The translations under genes were made by a program, and so were the position numbers. A DNA stretch of 64,000 bases from Aquincola tertiaricarbonis (GTDB lineage Bacteria > Pseudomonadota > Gammaproteobacteria > Burkholderiales > Burkholderiaceae_C), in the NCBI RefSeq assembly GCF_000969605.1, contig NZ_JZUE01000021.1:43718-107717 (forward strand). The letters are read 5' to 3'. This document shows positions 46,812-55,531 of this stretch, in pieces. Positions within the stretch are counted from its first letter, which is position 1, and each line of letters starts with the position of its first letter. The notes below the pieces were generated by a model, which was not told the origin of the DNA, ran no database searches, and worked only from the letters and a program-made list of their open reading frames with translations.

Positions 46812-46841
46812 TTCGAAGGTGTTGGCAGCGTTGCCTAGAAT
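46812..46841 (+). promoter_or_regulatory. Possible sigma-70 promoter of the second BMP gene
   Basis: TTCGAA-N18-TAGAAT lies 76 bp before the start codon. An 8-bp inverted repeat (AGGCCAGC 46853-46860 and GCTGGCCT 46879-46886) in the presumed leader could form a hairpin. Confidence 0.35.
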
Positions 46842-46916
46842 CAGGGTGTTCCAGGCCAGCACGGCGTGCCACCGCCGCGCTGGCCTTTCCATTTTGTGGC
46901 CATGTCGAGGACAACC

Positions 46917-48038
46917 ATGTTCAAAAACCTCGCTCGGGCGCTGCGGCGCCCGGCGCTGCCGCGCATCGTCGCGCAACTCCTGCTGCCCGCCAGCCTGCTG
47001 GTGCTGGCGCCAGCGCCGCCCGCCGTGGCCCAGCCTGCGCCCCTGAAGGTCGGCTTCGTCTACGTTACCCCCATCGGCAGCGCCGGCTGGACCTACCAGC
47101 ATGAGCTGGGCCGCCAGGCGCTGCAGCGCACGCTGGGCCCGAAGGTGCAGACCACGGTGGTGGAATCGGTGGCCGAGGGTGCCGATGCGGAGCGCGTGAT
47201 GCGCGACCTGGCCGCCCAGGGCCACCAGCTGGTGTTCGCCACCAGCTTCGGCTACCTGGATCCGGCCTTGCGGGTCGCCGCCGACCATCCCGCCGTGCGC
47301 TTCGAGCATGCCGGCGGCTACAAGCGCGCCGCCAACCTGGCCACCTACAACGCCCGCTTCTACGAAGGCCGCTGGCTGGCCGGCTACCTGGCCGGGCGCA
47401 GCAGCCGGACAGGCGTGGCCGGCTTCGTGGCCGGCTTTCCGGTACCCGAGGTGGTGCAGGGCATCAATGCCTTCACGCTGGGCATGCGGGCGGCCAATCC
47501 GCAGGCCACGGTGCGCGTGGTGTGGCTCAACACTTGGTTCGATCCGCCCAAGGAACGCGAGGCCGCCCTGTCCCTGGTGAATGCCGGTGCCGACGTGCTC
47601 ACCAACCACAGCGGCTCGCCGGCCGTGCCGCAACTGGCCGAGGAGAAGGGCGTGCGCCTGGTGGCCTACCAGAGCGACATGCGCGCCTTCGCGCCCAAGG
47701 CGCAGCTGGCGGCCATCACCGCCGACTGGAGCGGCTATTACCTGCGCCGCACCCAGGCCGTGCTGCAGGGCCAATGGCAGTCCACCGCCACCTGGGGCGG
47801 TCTGCGCGACGGCATGGTGGCGCTGTCGGCCGTGGATCCGGCCCTGCCGGCCCTGGTGCGCAGCGCGGTCGCCGAGCGGCAACAGGCGCTGGTAGCCGGC
47901 CGCAGCACGCCGTTCGACGGCCCGCTGAAGGACCAAGCCGGGCGCGTGCGCCATGCTTCTGGCCCGCTGCCGGACGAAGCCATCGCCTCCATGGACTGGT
48001 TCGTGGAAGGCGTCGTGGGCAGCGTGCCGGGCCGCTGA
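46917..48038 (+). CDS. Second BMP family nucleoside-binding protein, non-lipidated paralogue
   Basis: The product has 373 residues and aligns along its length with the lipoprotein at 41957 (VYVTPIGSAGWTYQHELGR, FATSFGYLDPALRVAADHP, NTWFDPPKEREAALSLVNAGAD). It has an ordinary signal peptide (LLLPASLLVLAPAPPAVAQ) and no lipobox Cys, so it should be free in the periplasm. No permease or ATPase is adjacent; it may share the upstream importer and broaden its specificity. The ATG at 46917 has GAGG 6 bases upstream; ATG 46902 is an alternative. Confidence 0.9.
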   Translation: MFKNLARALRRPALPRIVAQLLLPASLLVLAPAPPAVAQPAPLKVGFVYVTPIGSAGWTYQHELGRQALQRTLGPKVQTTVVESVAEGADAERVMRDLAAQGHQLVFATSFGYLDPALRVAADHPAVRFEHAGGYKRAANLATYNARFYEGRWLAGYLAGRSSRTGVAGFVAGFPVPEVVQGINAFTLGMRAANPQATVRVVWLNTWFDPPKEREAALSLVNAGADVLTNHSGSPAVPQLAEEKGVRLVAYQSDMRAFAPKAQLAAITADWSGYYLRRTQAVLQGQWQSTATWGGLRDGMVALSAVDPALPALVRSAVAERQQALVAGRSTPFDGPLKDQAGRVRHASGPLPDEAIASMDWFVEGVVGSVPGR

Positions 48039-48151
48039 CGATCTTCAAGGCGCATTGATGCAGGATTGGCGGCCTGCAGCATGCGTATTTGCGGGTTCAT
48101 GCGAAGTGATGCTTTTGATAATGCGCCCTCTTGCGACTCGGAGGGGGCTGC

Positions 48152-50794
48152 GTGAAGGTGAAGCTGGAGATCAAGGCGGCCTGGATCGGCGCCGCGGTGG
48201 TCGTCGTGCTCATCGGGCTGGTGGGCAGCTTCCAGCATCACCACATCGCGCGTGATGTCCGGGCGGTGCTGCAAACGCAGCAGGACGCCCTGGGCGCTTC
48301 CATGGCCGAGAGCCTGGGCGACAAGCTGGAGATGCACGCCGCGGTGCTCGAGCAGGGCGCTACCGCCATCGACGCCACCGTGCTGGCCGACACCGCGCAG
48401 CTGCGTCGCGCCCTGGCGCGCGCCACCGGCGTGCGGGCGCTGTTCACCGGCGCCTTCGTGGTGCTGCCGGACGGCCAGCTGCTGATGACCGAGCCGCCGC
48501 GGCCGGACGACAAGCCGATCAACCTGGCCGACCGCGACTACTTCCAGGCGGTGCTGGCGGGCCGGGCGGTCAGCCTGTCGGCACCGATGATCGCGCGCGC
48601 CCGCCACCGCGCCGCCGTGGTGATGGCGGTGCCGCTGCGCGCCAGCGACGGCCGGCTGCTGGGGGTGCTGGGCGGCGGCATCGAGATCGAGCGCGACAAC
48701 CTGCTGGGCCGCCTGGGCTCGCTGCCGGTGGGCCGCGGCGGCCACTACGAGGTGGTGACGCAGGGCGCCGACCCGGTCTACATCGCCCACCCCGACCGCA
48801 GCCGCCTGCTCAAGCCGGCCAGCGCCGCCGGACATCCGGGCGACCTGGTGACCACCAAGCCGGTGCGCCGTGCCGACTGGGCACTGCGGGTGGTGCTGCC
48901 GGCGGCGGAGGTGGAGGCGCCGATCCATGCCGCGCAGCAGCGGCTGCTGCTGCAGCTCACGCTGCTGGGCGGCGCCAGCGCGCTGATTGGCTGGCTGGCC
49001 ATGCGCCGGCTGCTGCGGCCGCTGACGGCGCTGCACCAGGCCATGCGCAGCTGGCGCGCCTCGCCCGGCCAGCCGCTGCGCCTGCGCACCTCGCTGCCCG
49101 ACGAGCGCGGCGAGCTGGCGCGGGAGTTCGAGGCGCTGGCGCGGGATGCCCGCCAGCGCGAGGCCGAGCTGGCCGCGGTGAGCGATGCATCGCCGCTGGG
49201 GCTGTTCCGCGCCGGCATCGACGGCCGGCTGAGCTACGTCAACGATGCCTACCTGCGCATGCATGGCGTGACGCTGGAAGAGGTGCGCGCCGGCCGCGCG
49301 ATGCTGATGCCGGCCGAGCAGCGCGAGGCGGCGCTGCAGTCCTGGCATGACGCGGTGGTGCACGGCCATGGCTTCAGCAGCGTGCGGCGGCTGCAGCGCG
49401 GCGGCGGCGCCCGCGGCACCAGCACGGCCACGCTGGCCGTGCGCTGCGCGCCGCTGGTGGTGGACGGCCGGCTGGAAGGTTTCGTGGGCACGGTGGAGGA
49501 CGTGACCGAACGCACCGCCGCCGAGGAGAAGCTGATGGCGGTCAATGCCATCTTCGACGCCACCACCGACTTCGTGGTGCAGGCGCTGCCCGATGGCCGC
49601 ATCACCTACATGAACCCGGCCGCCCGCCGCGCGGCCGGCATCGGCCTGAACGAGCCGCTCGGCGAGCGCCAGGCCTCGGACTTCCATCCCGCCTGGGCCC
49701 ACGAGCGCTTCCGCAAGGAGGTGCTGCCCGCGGTGCTGCAGCGCGGCGTGTGGGTGGGCGATTTCGTGCTGCTGGACGGCCAGGGGCAGGAGCGCCCGAT
49801 CAGCCACATGGTGCTGGCCCACCACGGCGCGGACGGCCGCATCCGGCACTTCTCGGCGGTGATGCGCGACGTGTCGGCCGAGCGCCAGGCCGAGCAGGAG
49901 CAGCGCCGCCAGGCCGCGACGCTGCGCTCGATGACCGAGGCCATCCCGGCCATCATGCTGGCGGTGGGCGCGGACGGCCGCTTCCGATTCGTCAACAGCA
50001 GCTTCGAGCGCTGGCACGGCCTGGCGCGCGGCAGTGTCACCGGCCGCACGGTGCAGGAGGTGCTGGGCACCGACGGCCACCTGCTGCAACAGGCCTGGGT
50101 GGCCCGGGTGCTGGCCGGCGACACCGTGCGCTACGAGACCGGCGAAGGCCTGTGCACCGCCCTGGGCCCGCGCCACCTGATGGTGAACCTGGTGCCGCTG
50201 CGGCTGGACGACCACACGCTGGACGGCTACGTGGGCGTGGCCTACGACATCAGCGACCGCAAGGAGCAGGAGGCGCGGCTGGAGGCGCTGTCACGCACCG
50301 ATCCGCTGACCGGCGTGCTCAACCGCGCCGGCCTGCAGCAGCGGCTGGACCAGCTGCTGCAGGAGGCGCGCAGCGGCCACCTGGCGCTGCTCTACATCGA
50401 CCTCGACCATTTCAAGCCGGTGAACGACCAGCACGGCCACCCGGCCGGGGATGCGCTGCTGCGGCAGTTCGCCCAGCGCATGCTGGCCATCGTGCGGCCC
50501 ACCGACACCGTGGCCCGGCTGGGCGGCGACGAATTCGCCATCCTGCTGACCCACCTGCGCGAGCGCGCCAATGCCGACCGCGTGGCGGCCAAGGTGGTGC
50601 AGGCGGCCTCCTGCCCGTTCGACCTGGACGGCACCTTCGTGCAGGTGGGCGCCAGCGTGGGCGTGGCCGTGGCCAGCGCGGCCGAAGGGCCGATGCCCGA
50701 CGCCGCCACGCTCATCGCCCAGGCGGACATGCTGCTGTACCGGGCCAAGCGCGCCGGCGGCAGCCGTCACATGGCCGAGGCCGTGGGCGCCTGA
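48152..50794 (+). CDS. Membrane-bound PAS-GGDEF diguanylate cyclase
   Basis: The product has 880 residues from GTG 48152, with GGAGGGGGCT just upstream. TM1 is at about 8-28, followed by a dCache-like periplasmic sensor (30-280), TM2 at about 275-295, three PAS-type domains (about 345-455, 460-580, 590-700) and a GGDEF domain at about 710-870. The catalytic GGDEF (791-795) is intact and RPTD five residues upstream is the product-inhibition I-site. No EAL or HD-GYP domain follows. It makes cyclic di-GMP in response to an unknown periplasmic signal. Its end overlaps the convergent dioxygenase gene by 28 bp. Confidence 0.93.
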   Translation: MKVKLEIKAAWIGAAVVVVLIGLVGSFQHHHIARDVRAVLQTQQDALGASMAESLGDKLEMHAAVLEQGATAIDATVLADTAQLRRALARATGVRALFTGAFVVLPDGQLLMTEPPRPDDKPINLADRDYFQAVLAGRAVSLSAPMIARARHRAAVVMAVPLRASDGRLLGVLGGGIEIERDNLLGRLGSLPVGRGGHYEVVTQGADPVYIAHPDRSRLLKPASAAGHPGDLVTTKPVRRADWALRVVLPAAEVEAPIHAAQQRLLLQLTLLGGASALIGWLAMRRLLRPLTALHQAMRSWRASPGQPLRLRTSLPDERGELAREFEALARDARQREAELAAVSDASPLGLFRAGIDGRLSYVNDAYLRMHGVTLEEVRAGRAMLMPAEQREAALQSWHDAVVHGHGFSSVRRLQRGGGARGTSTATLAVRCAPLVVDGRLEGFVGTVEDVTERTAAEEKLMAVNAIFDATTDFVVQALPDGRITYMNPAARRAAGIGLNEPLGERQASDFHPAWAHERFRKEVLPAVLQRGVWVGDFVLLDGQGQERPISHMVLAHHGADGRIRHFSAVMRDVSAERQAEQEQRRQAATLRSMTEAIPAIMLAVGADGRFRFVNSSFERWHGLARGSVTGRTVQEVLGTDGHLLQQAWVARVLAGDTVRYETGEGLCTALGPRHLMVNLVPLRLDDHTLDGYVGVAYDISDRKEQEARLEALSRTDPLTGVLNRAGLQQRLDQLLQEARSGHLALLYIDLDHFKPVNDQHGHPAGDALLRQFAQRMLAIVRPTDTVARLGGDEFAILLTHLRERANADRVAAKVVQAASCPFDLDGTFVQVGASVGVAVASAAEGPMPDAATLIAQADMLLYRAKRAGGSRHMAEAVGA

Positions 50795-51639
50795 AGCTGC
50801 GCCGCCAGCCGCGCGGCCCCGGGGCCGAAGGCATAGGCGTCCATGCCCAGCGCGCCGAAGGTGACCGACGCGTGCAGCCGCAGCGGCACCGCCTGCCGCC
50901 CGCCCGCGCCGGCGGCCGCATGCCAGGGCAGCAGGTGCTCGTCGGTGGGATGCATCAGCGCCGCATGCGGCGCCTGCGCGCGGTAGTCGAACAGCGCAGG
51001 CCAGTCCCGCGCGGTGGCGCGTTCATGCATCCAGCCGCGGAAGGCGGCGCTTTCCGGCAGCTCGGCATCGCCGCTGCGGGGCGTGCCGTGCAGCCGGCCC
51101 AGCAGGCGCAGGTTGTGGGTGATGCTGCCGGTGCCCAGCACCAGCACGCCTTCGGCCGCCAGCGGCGCCAGCGCCTGGCCCAGCGCGAATTGCTCGGCCG
51201 GGCTGTGCGTGGGCACGTAGGCCAGCGGCAGCACCGGCACGTCGGCCTGCGGAAACATCCAGCGCAGCGGCGTCCAGATGCCATGGTCCAGCCCGCCCTG
51301 CGCCAGCCGGTGGGCCGGGATGCCGGCCTGCGCCAGCAGCGCCTGCGCCTGCTGCGCCAGCTCGGGCGCGCCGGGCGTGTCGTAGCGCAGCTGGTAGAGC
51401 GCCGACGGAAAGCCGCCGAAGTCGTGCACCGCCTCATGGCGCGGCGCGGCCAGCAGCACCGGCTCCCGGGTCAGCGAATGGGCGGAGATGGCCAGGATGG
51501 CCCGCGGGCGGCCGAAGGCGGCATCCAGTGCCGGGCCCAGCCGCTGCCAGAACGCGCCGGCCTCGCCCGGCTCCAGCGCCGTCATCGGCGAGCCGTGGGA
51601 CAGGAACAACGAGGGCAGCGGTGGGGTGGTGGAGGTCAT
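50767..51639 (-). CDS. DODA-type extradiol dioxygenase (LigB superfamily)
   Basis: The product has 290 residues. Metal-site motifs are LFLSHGSPM, ISAHSLT, GGLDHGIWTPLRWMFP, LVLGTGSITHNL and MHPTDEHLLPW, as in YgiD/4,5-DOPA-dioxygenase-like proteins. They cleave catecholic rings with a non-heme metal; the substrate here is unknown. ATG 51639 begins MTSTTPPLPSLFLSHG, directly before the first motif. It is divergent from the DUF899 gene. Confidence 0.9.
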   Translation of the reverse strand: MTSTTPPLPSLFLSHGSPMTALEPGEAGAFWQRLGPALDAAFGRPRAILAISAHSLTREPVLLAAPRHEAVHDFGGFPSALYQLRYDTPGAPELAQQAQALLAQAGIPAHRLAQGGLDHGIWTPLRWMFPQADVPVLPLAYVPTHSPAEQFALGQALAPLAAEGVLVLGTGSITHNLRLLGRLHGTPRSGDAELPESAAFRGWMHERATARDWPALFDYRAQAPHAALMHPTDEHLLPWHAAAGAGGRQAVPLRLHASVTFGALGMDAYAFGPGAARLAAQLQAPTASAM

Positions 51640-51788
51640 GCCGGCATTGCACCAGCGCCAGGCGTGGCCACGGTTCTGCGGCTTTGCACGCCGCGTTGCA
51701 GCGGGCTGAGGGCGCGTCGACGCCCCCGGTTGTCGAAAAGCGCCAGGGCGGATCGTCGTGGCAGACCGACATCCCACGGAGCCCCGCC

Positions 51789-52523
51789 ATGGCCGACCCG
51801 CACCCGCTCACGCCCGCCGCCGAACTGGCCGCGCGCCAGCCGCGACGCTTTCCCGGCGAAAGCGCCGACTACCGCCGCGCCCGCACCGCGCTGCTGGCCG
51901 AGGAGATCGAGCTGCGCCGCCACATCGAGCGGGTGGCCGCGCTGCGCCGCGCGCTGCCGCCGGGCGGCCTGGTGCCGCAGGACTATGTGTTCGAGGGCGA
52001 GCAGGGCCCGGTCACGCTGTCAGGCCTGTTCGGCCCGCACCGCACGCTGATCACCTACAACTGGATGTTCGGCCCGCGGCGCGAGGCTTCGTGCCCCATG
52101 TGCACCTCCATGCTGGCCGCGCTGGACGGCGAGGTGCCCGACCTGCTGCAGCGCGTGGCCTTCGTGGCCATCGCCCGCTCGCCGCTGCCGCGGCTGCTGG
52201 CCTTCAAGCGGGAGCGCGGCTGGCAGCACCTGCCGGTGGTCTCCTCGGGCGGCAACAGCTTCAACCGCGACTATGTCGACGAAGACCCGGAGGGCAGCGA
52301 CGACCACGCCGGCTTCAACGTCTTCGTGCGCACGGACGACGGCATCCGCCACTTCTGCGGCGACGAGATGGGCTTCGAGACCGCCGATCCCGGGCAGGAC
52401 CCGCGCGGCGCGCCTGACTTCATGCCGCTGTGGAACCTGCTGGACCTGACGCCCGAGGGCCGCGGCACCGACTGGTATCCGCAGCTGCACTACGGCCGCG
52501 CGGCCGGCGGTTGCTGCGGCTGA
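51789..52523 (+). CDS. DUF899 family thioredoxin-like protein
   Basis: The product has 244 residues. The fold resembles peroxiredoxin/thioredoxin-like DUF899 proteins, with TYNWMFGPRREASCPMCTSM holding a CPMC pair near residue 101 and FNVFVRTDDGIRHF and DFMPLWNLLDLTPEGRG as later family blocks. It ends in AAGGCCG. A redox role is suggested by the CxxC, but no substrate is known. Monocistronic. Confidence 0.88.
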   Translation: MADPHPLTPAAELAARQPRRFPGESADYRRARTALLAEEIELRRHIERVAALRRALPPGGLVPQDYVFEGEQGPVTLSGLFGPHRTLITYNWMFGPRREASCPMCTSMLAALDGEVPDLLQRVAFVAIARSPLPRLLAFKRERGWQHLPVVSSGGNSFNRDYVDEDPEGSDDHAGFNVFVRTDDGIRHFCGDEMGFETADPGQDPRGAPDFMPLWNLLDLTPEGRGTDWYPQLHYGRAAGGCCG

Positions 52524-52588
52524 CGCGACCGCCCGCCTGCAAACCCCGGGCGGCGCGGGCGGCAGCCCATCCTGCTACCGTGCAGCCC

Positions 52589-55132
52589 ATGACTGCGACC
52601 TCCCTTTCTCCTTCCGCGTGGCGCCTGGCCTGGCGGCAGACGCTGCGCGATTTCCGGGCCGGCGAGCTGCGCCTGCTTATCGTGGCGGTGATGCTGGCGG
52701 TGGCGGCGCTCACCGCGGTGGGCTTCTTTGCCAACCGGCTGAACACCGGGCTGGAACGTGATGCCGCGCAGCTGCTGGGCGGTGATGCGGTGGTGGCCAG
52801 CGACCGGCCCACGCCCACGACGCTGGTGGAGGAGGCCGCCGCGCGCGGCCTGCGCACCAGCCGCAGCGCGGTGTTTCCCAGCATGGGCCGGGCGCCGGAC
52901 GAGCTGGGCGGTGCCAGCCGGCTGGTCGGCGTCAAGGCGGTGGACGACAGCTATCCGCTGCGCGGCCGCATGCGGGTCAAGGCCGGCCCCGAGGCCGAGG
53001 AGCAGGCCGTGAACAACGGCCCGCCGGCCGGCAGCGTGTGGGTGGACGCCGCGGTGCTGGAATCTCTCGGCCTGAAGGTGGGCGACCCGCTGCTGCTGGG
53101 CGATGCCTCGCTGCGCATCGACCGCGTCATCACCATCGAGCCCGACCGCGGCGCCGGCTTCATCAGCTTCGCGCCGCGGGTGATGCTGGCGTTGTCCGAC
53201 CTGCCGGCCACTGGCCTCATCCAGCCCGCCAGCCGCGTGACCTACCGGCTGGCGGTGGCTGCGCCCGGGGCCAGCCTGGCCGAGGTGGGCCGCTACGTGG
53301 CGGACATCAAGCGCCGCATCGGCAGCGAACAGCTGCGCGGCGTGGACGTGGAGTCGCTGGAATCGGGCAGCCCGCAGATGCGGCGCACGCTGGACCGCGG
53401 CGAGAAGTTCCTCAACCTGGTGGCGCTGCTGGCCGCGCTGCTGTCGGCGGTGGCGGTGGCCATCGCCGCGCGTGACTTCGCCAACCGCCACCTGGACGAC
53501 TGCGCGATGCTGCGGGTGCTGGGCCAGCCGCAGCGTTCCATCGCGCTGTCGTACGGGCTGGAGTTCGGCTTCGTCGGGCTGGTGGCCAGCGGCCTGGGCG
53601 TGCTGCTGGGCTTCGTGGTCCACCATGTCTTCATCTGGCTGCTGGCGGGGCTGGTGCAGGCGGAGCTGCCGCCGCCCGGGCTGTGGCCGGCGCTGTTCGG
53701 CCTGGGCGTGGGCCTGACGCTGCTGCTGGGCTTCGGCCTGCCGCCGGTGCTGCAGCTGGCGCAGGTGCCGCCGCTGCGCGTGATCCGGCGCGACGTGGGC
53801 GCGCTCAAGGCCTCGTCGCTGCTGGTGCTGGCCGCCGGCACGCTGGGCTTTGCCGCGCTGCTGGTGGCGGTGTCGTCCGACCTCAAGCTGGGGCTGATCG
53901 CGGTGGGCGGCTTCGCCGCCGCGGTGGTGGTGTTCGCCTTGCTGTCCTGGGTGGCGGTGCAGGTGCTGCGCCGGGCGGTGCCCGAGTCGCGCGCGCCGCG
54001 CTGGCTGGTGCTGGCCACGCGGCAGATCGCGGCGCGGCCGGCCTTCGCGGTGCTGCAGGTGTCGGCGCTGTCGGTCGGCCTGCTGGCACTGGCGCTGCTG
54101 GTGCTGCTGCGCACCGACCTCATCGACAGCTGGCGGGCCGCCACGCCGCCAGATGCGCCCAACCGCTTCGTCATCAACCTGCAGCCCGACCAAGCCGAGC
54201 CCTTCCGCGCGGTGCTGAAGGAAGCGGGCGTGCAGCGCTACGACTGGTTCCCGATGATCCGCGGCCGCCTGGTGGCCATCAACGGCCAGCCGGTGGTGCC
54301 CGACGCCTACGAGGACGGGCGCGCCCGCCGCCTGGTGGACCGCGAGTTCAACCTCAGCCACGACACCGTGCTGCCCGAGCACAACCAGGTGATCGCCGGC
54401 CGCTGGACGCCGGACGAGCCCGACGCGGTGAGCGTGGAAAGCGGCCTGGCCGAGACGCTGGGCCTGAAGCTGGGCGACCGCATGCGCTTCGACATCGGCG
54501 GCCAGCTGCGCGAAGGCCGCATCACCAGCCTGCGCAAGCTGGACTTCGCCTCCATGCGGGTGAACTTCTTCGTCATGTTCCCGCTGGGGCAGATGGAAGG
54601 CGTGGGCACCACCTACATCAGCGCCTTTCGCGCGCCGGAGCTGCCGGGCTTCGACAACCGGCTGTCGCGCGACTTCCCCAACATCACCAACGTGAACGTG
54701 GCGGCTTCGCTGGCGCAAGTGCAGGGCGTGCTGGACCAGGTGATCCGTGCGGTGGAGTTCCTGTTCGGCTTCACGCTCGCGGCGGGACTGGTGGTGCTGT
54801 TTGCGGCCATCACCGCCACGCGGGAGGCGCGATCGCGAGAGTTCGCGATCATGCGGGCCATGGGCGCCGGCCGCACGCTGCTGGCGCGGGTTCAGCGCAC
54901 CGAGCTGCTGGGCGTGGGCGCGCTGGCCGGCCTGCTGGCGTCCACCGCCGCCATGGGCGTGGGCTGGGCGCTGGCGCGTTATGCCTTCGAGTTCAGCTGG
55001 TCGGCGCCGTGGTGGGTGCCGCTGGCGGGCACCGCGTCGGGCGCGCTGCTGGCCCTGGCCGCCGGCTGGTGGGGCCTGCGCGAGGTGCTGCGGCGCCCGG
55101 TGGTGGAGACGTTGCGGCGCGCCCAGGCATGA
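52589..55132 (+). CDS. FtsX-like ABC transporter permease (YbbP type)
   Basis: The product has 847 residues. TM1 is at about 28-50, a large periplasmic MacB_PCD-like domain (about 50-265), an FtsX core of three helices (about 265-400), four central helices (410-520), a second periplasmic domain, and a second FtsX core (about 715-840: LFAAITATREARSREFAIMRAMGA). This is the YbbP/LolE-like plan for moving substrates out of the membrane or envelope. The usual ATPase partner (YbbA) is not in this window. Confidence 0.88.
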   Translation: MTATSLSPSAWRLAWRQTLRDFRAGELRLLIVAVMLAVAALTAVGFFANRLNTGLERDAAQLLGGDAVVASDRPTPTTLVEEAAARGLRTSRSAVFPSMGRAPDELGGASRLVGVKAVDDSYPLRGRMRVKAGPEAEEQAVNNGPPAGSVWVDAAVLESLGLKVGDPLLLGDASLRIDRVITIEPDRGAGFISFAPRVMLALSDLPATGLIQPASRVTYRLAVAAPGASLAEVGRYVADIKRRIGSEQLRGVDVESLESGSPQMRRTLDRGEKFLNLVALLAALLSAVAVAIAARDFANRHLDDCAMLRVLGQPQRSIALSYGLEFGFVGLVASGLGVLLGFVVHHVFIWLLAGLVQAELPPPGLWPALFGLGVGLTLLLGFGLPPVLQLAQVPPLRVIRRDVGALKASSLLVLAAGTLGFAALLVAVSSDLKLGLIAVGGFAAAVVVFALLSWVAVQVLRRAVPESRAPRWLVLATRQIAARPAFAVLQVSALSVGLLALALLVLLRTDLIDSWRAATPPDAPNRFVINLQPDQAEPFRAVLKEAGVQRYDWFPMIRGRLVAINGQPVVPDAYEDGRARRLVDREFNLSHDTVLPEHNQVIAGRWTPDEPDAVSVESGLAETLGLKLGDRMRFDIGGQLREGRITSLRKLDFASMRVNFFVMFPLGQMEGVGTTYISAFRAPELPGFDNRLSRDFPNITNVNVAASLAQVQGVLDQVIRAVEFLFGFTLAAGLVVLFAAITATREARSREFAIMRAMGAGRTLLARVQRTELLGVGALAGLLASTAAMGVGWALARYAFEFSWSAPWWVPLAGTASGALLALAAGWWGLREVLRRPVVETLRRAQA

Positions 55133-55336
55133 ATGTGGGCACCCGGGCCAGCGGGTACGCGGGCCCCTGCCGGGCGGCGGCCGCGGGTGGGCGCCCGGGT
55201 TCGCGCGGGTGCAGTTGGTGCGTCGTGGTGGCGGTTCGTCGGCGCGGGCTGCGGTTCGTCGCAAGTCGCTGTGCGGGGGGAGGGGCGGTGCCTAGAGTTC
55301 ACTCCATCGCAACGCCACACCCCGCAGGAGCCCACC

Positions 55337-55531
55337 ATGAACAGCCCCCGTTTCTCCAGCCAAGCCACCGCCTTCGTCCTGGCCGCCGTCGTCACGCTGG
55401 GCATGCTGGCCGGCGTGGACAGCCTGGCGACCCAGGGCCATGCGGCGCAGGACGGTGTGCTGCTCGTCCAGCAGCAACAGCAGCAGCAACAACAACCGGC
55501 CGAGGCTAAGCCGGCTGGCCCTGCAGCTTGA
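55337..55531 (+). CDS. Small secreted or membrane-anchored protein with poly-Gln tail
   Basis: The product has 64 residues. GCAGGAG lies 6 bases before the ATG. An N-terminal hydrophobic segment (TAFVLAAVVTLGMLAGVD) is followed by VQ plus eight further glutamines, then Pro/Ala/Lys. The CAG/CAA tract suggests expansion-prone coding DNA. Its last 26 bp overlap the end of the convergent chemoreceptor gene. Function unknown. A TAGAGT that could be a -10 lies about 45 bp upstream. Confidence 0.65.
   Translation: MNSPRFSSQATAFVLAAVVTLGMLAGVDSLATQGHAAQDGVLLVQQQQQQQQQPAEAKPAGPAA

Noticed and set aside
48039..48151. A sigma-70 promoter (GATAAT near 48116) for the diguanylate cyclase gene
   Set aside because: No -35 at acceptable spacing could be found, so it was not listed as a feature.
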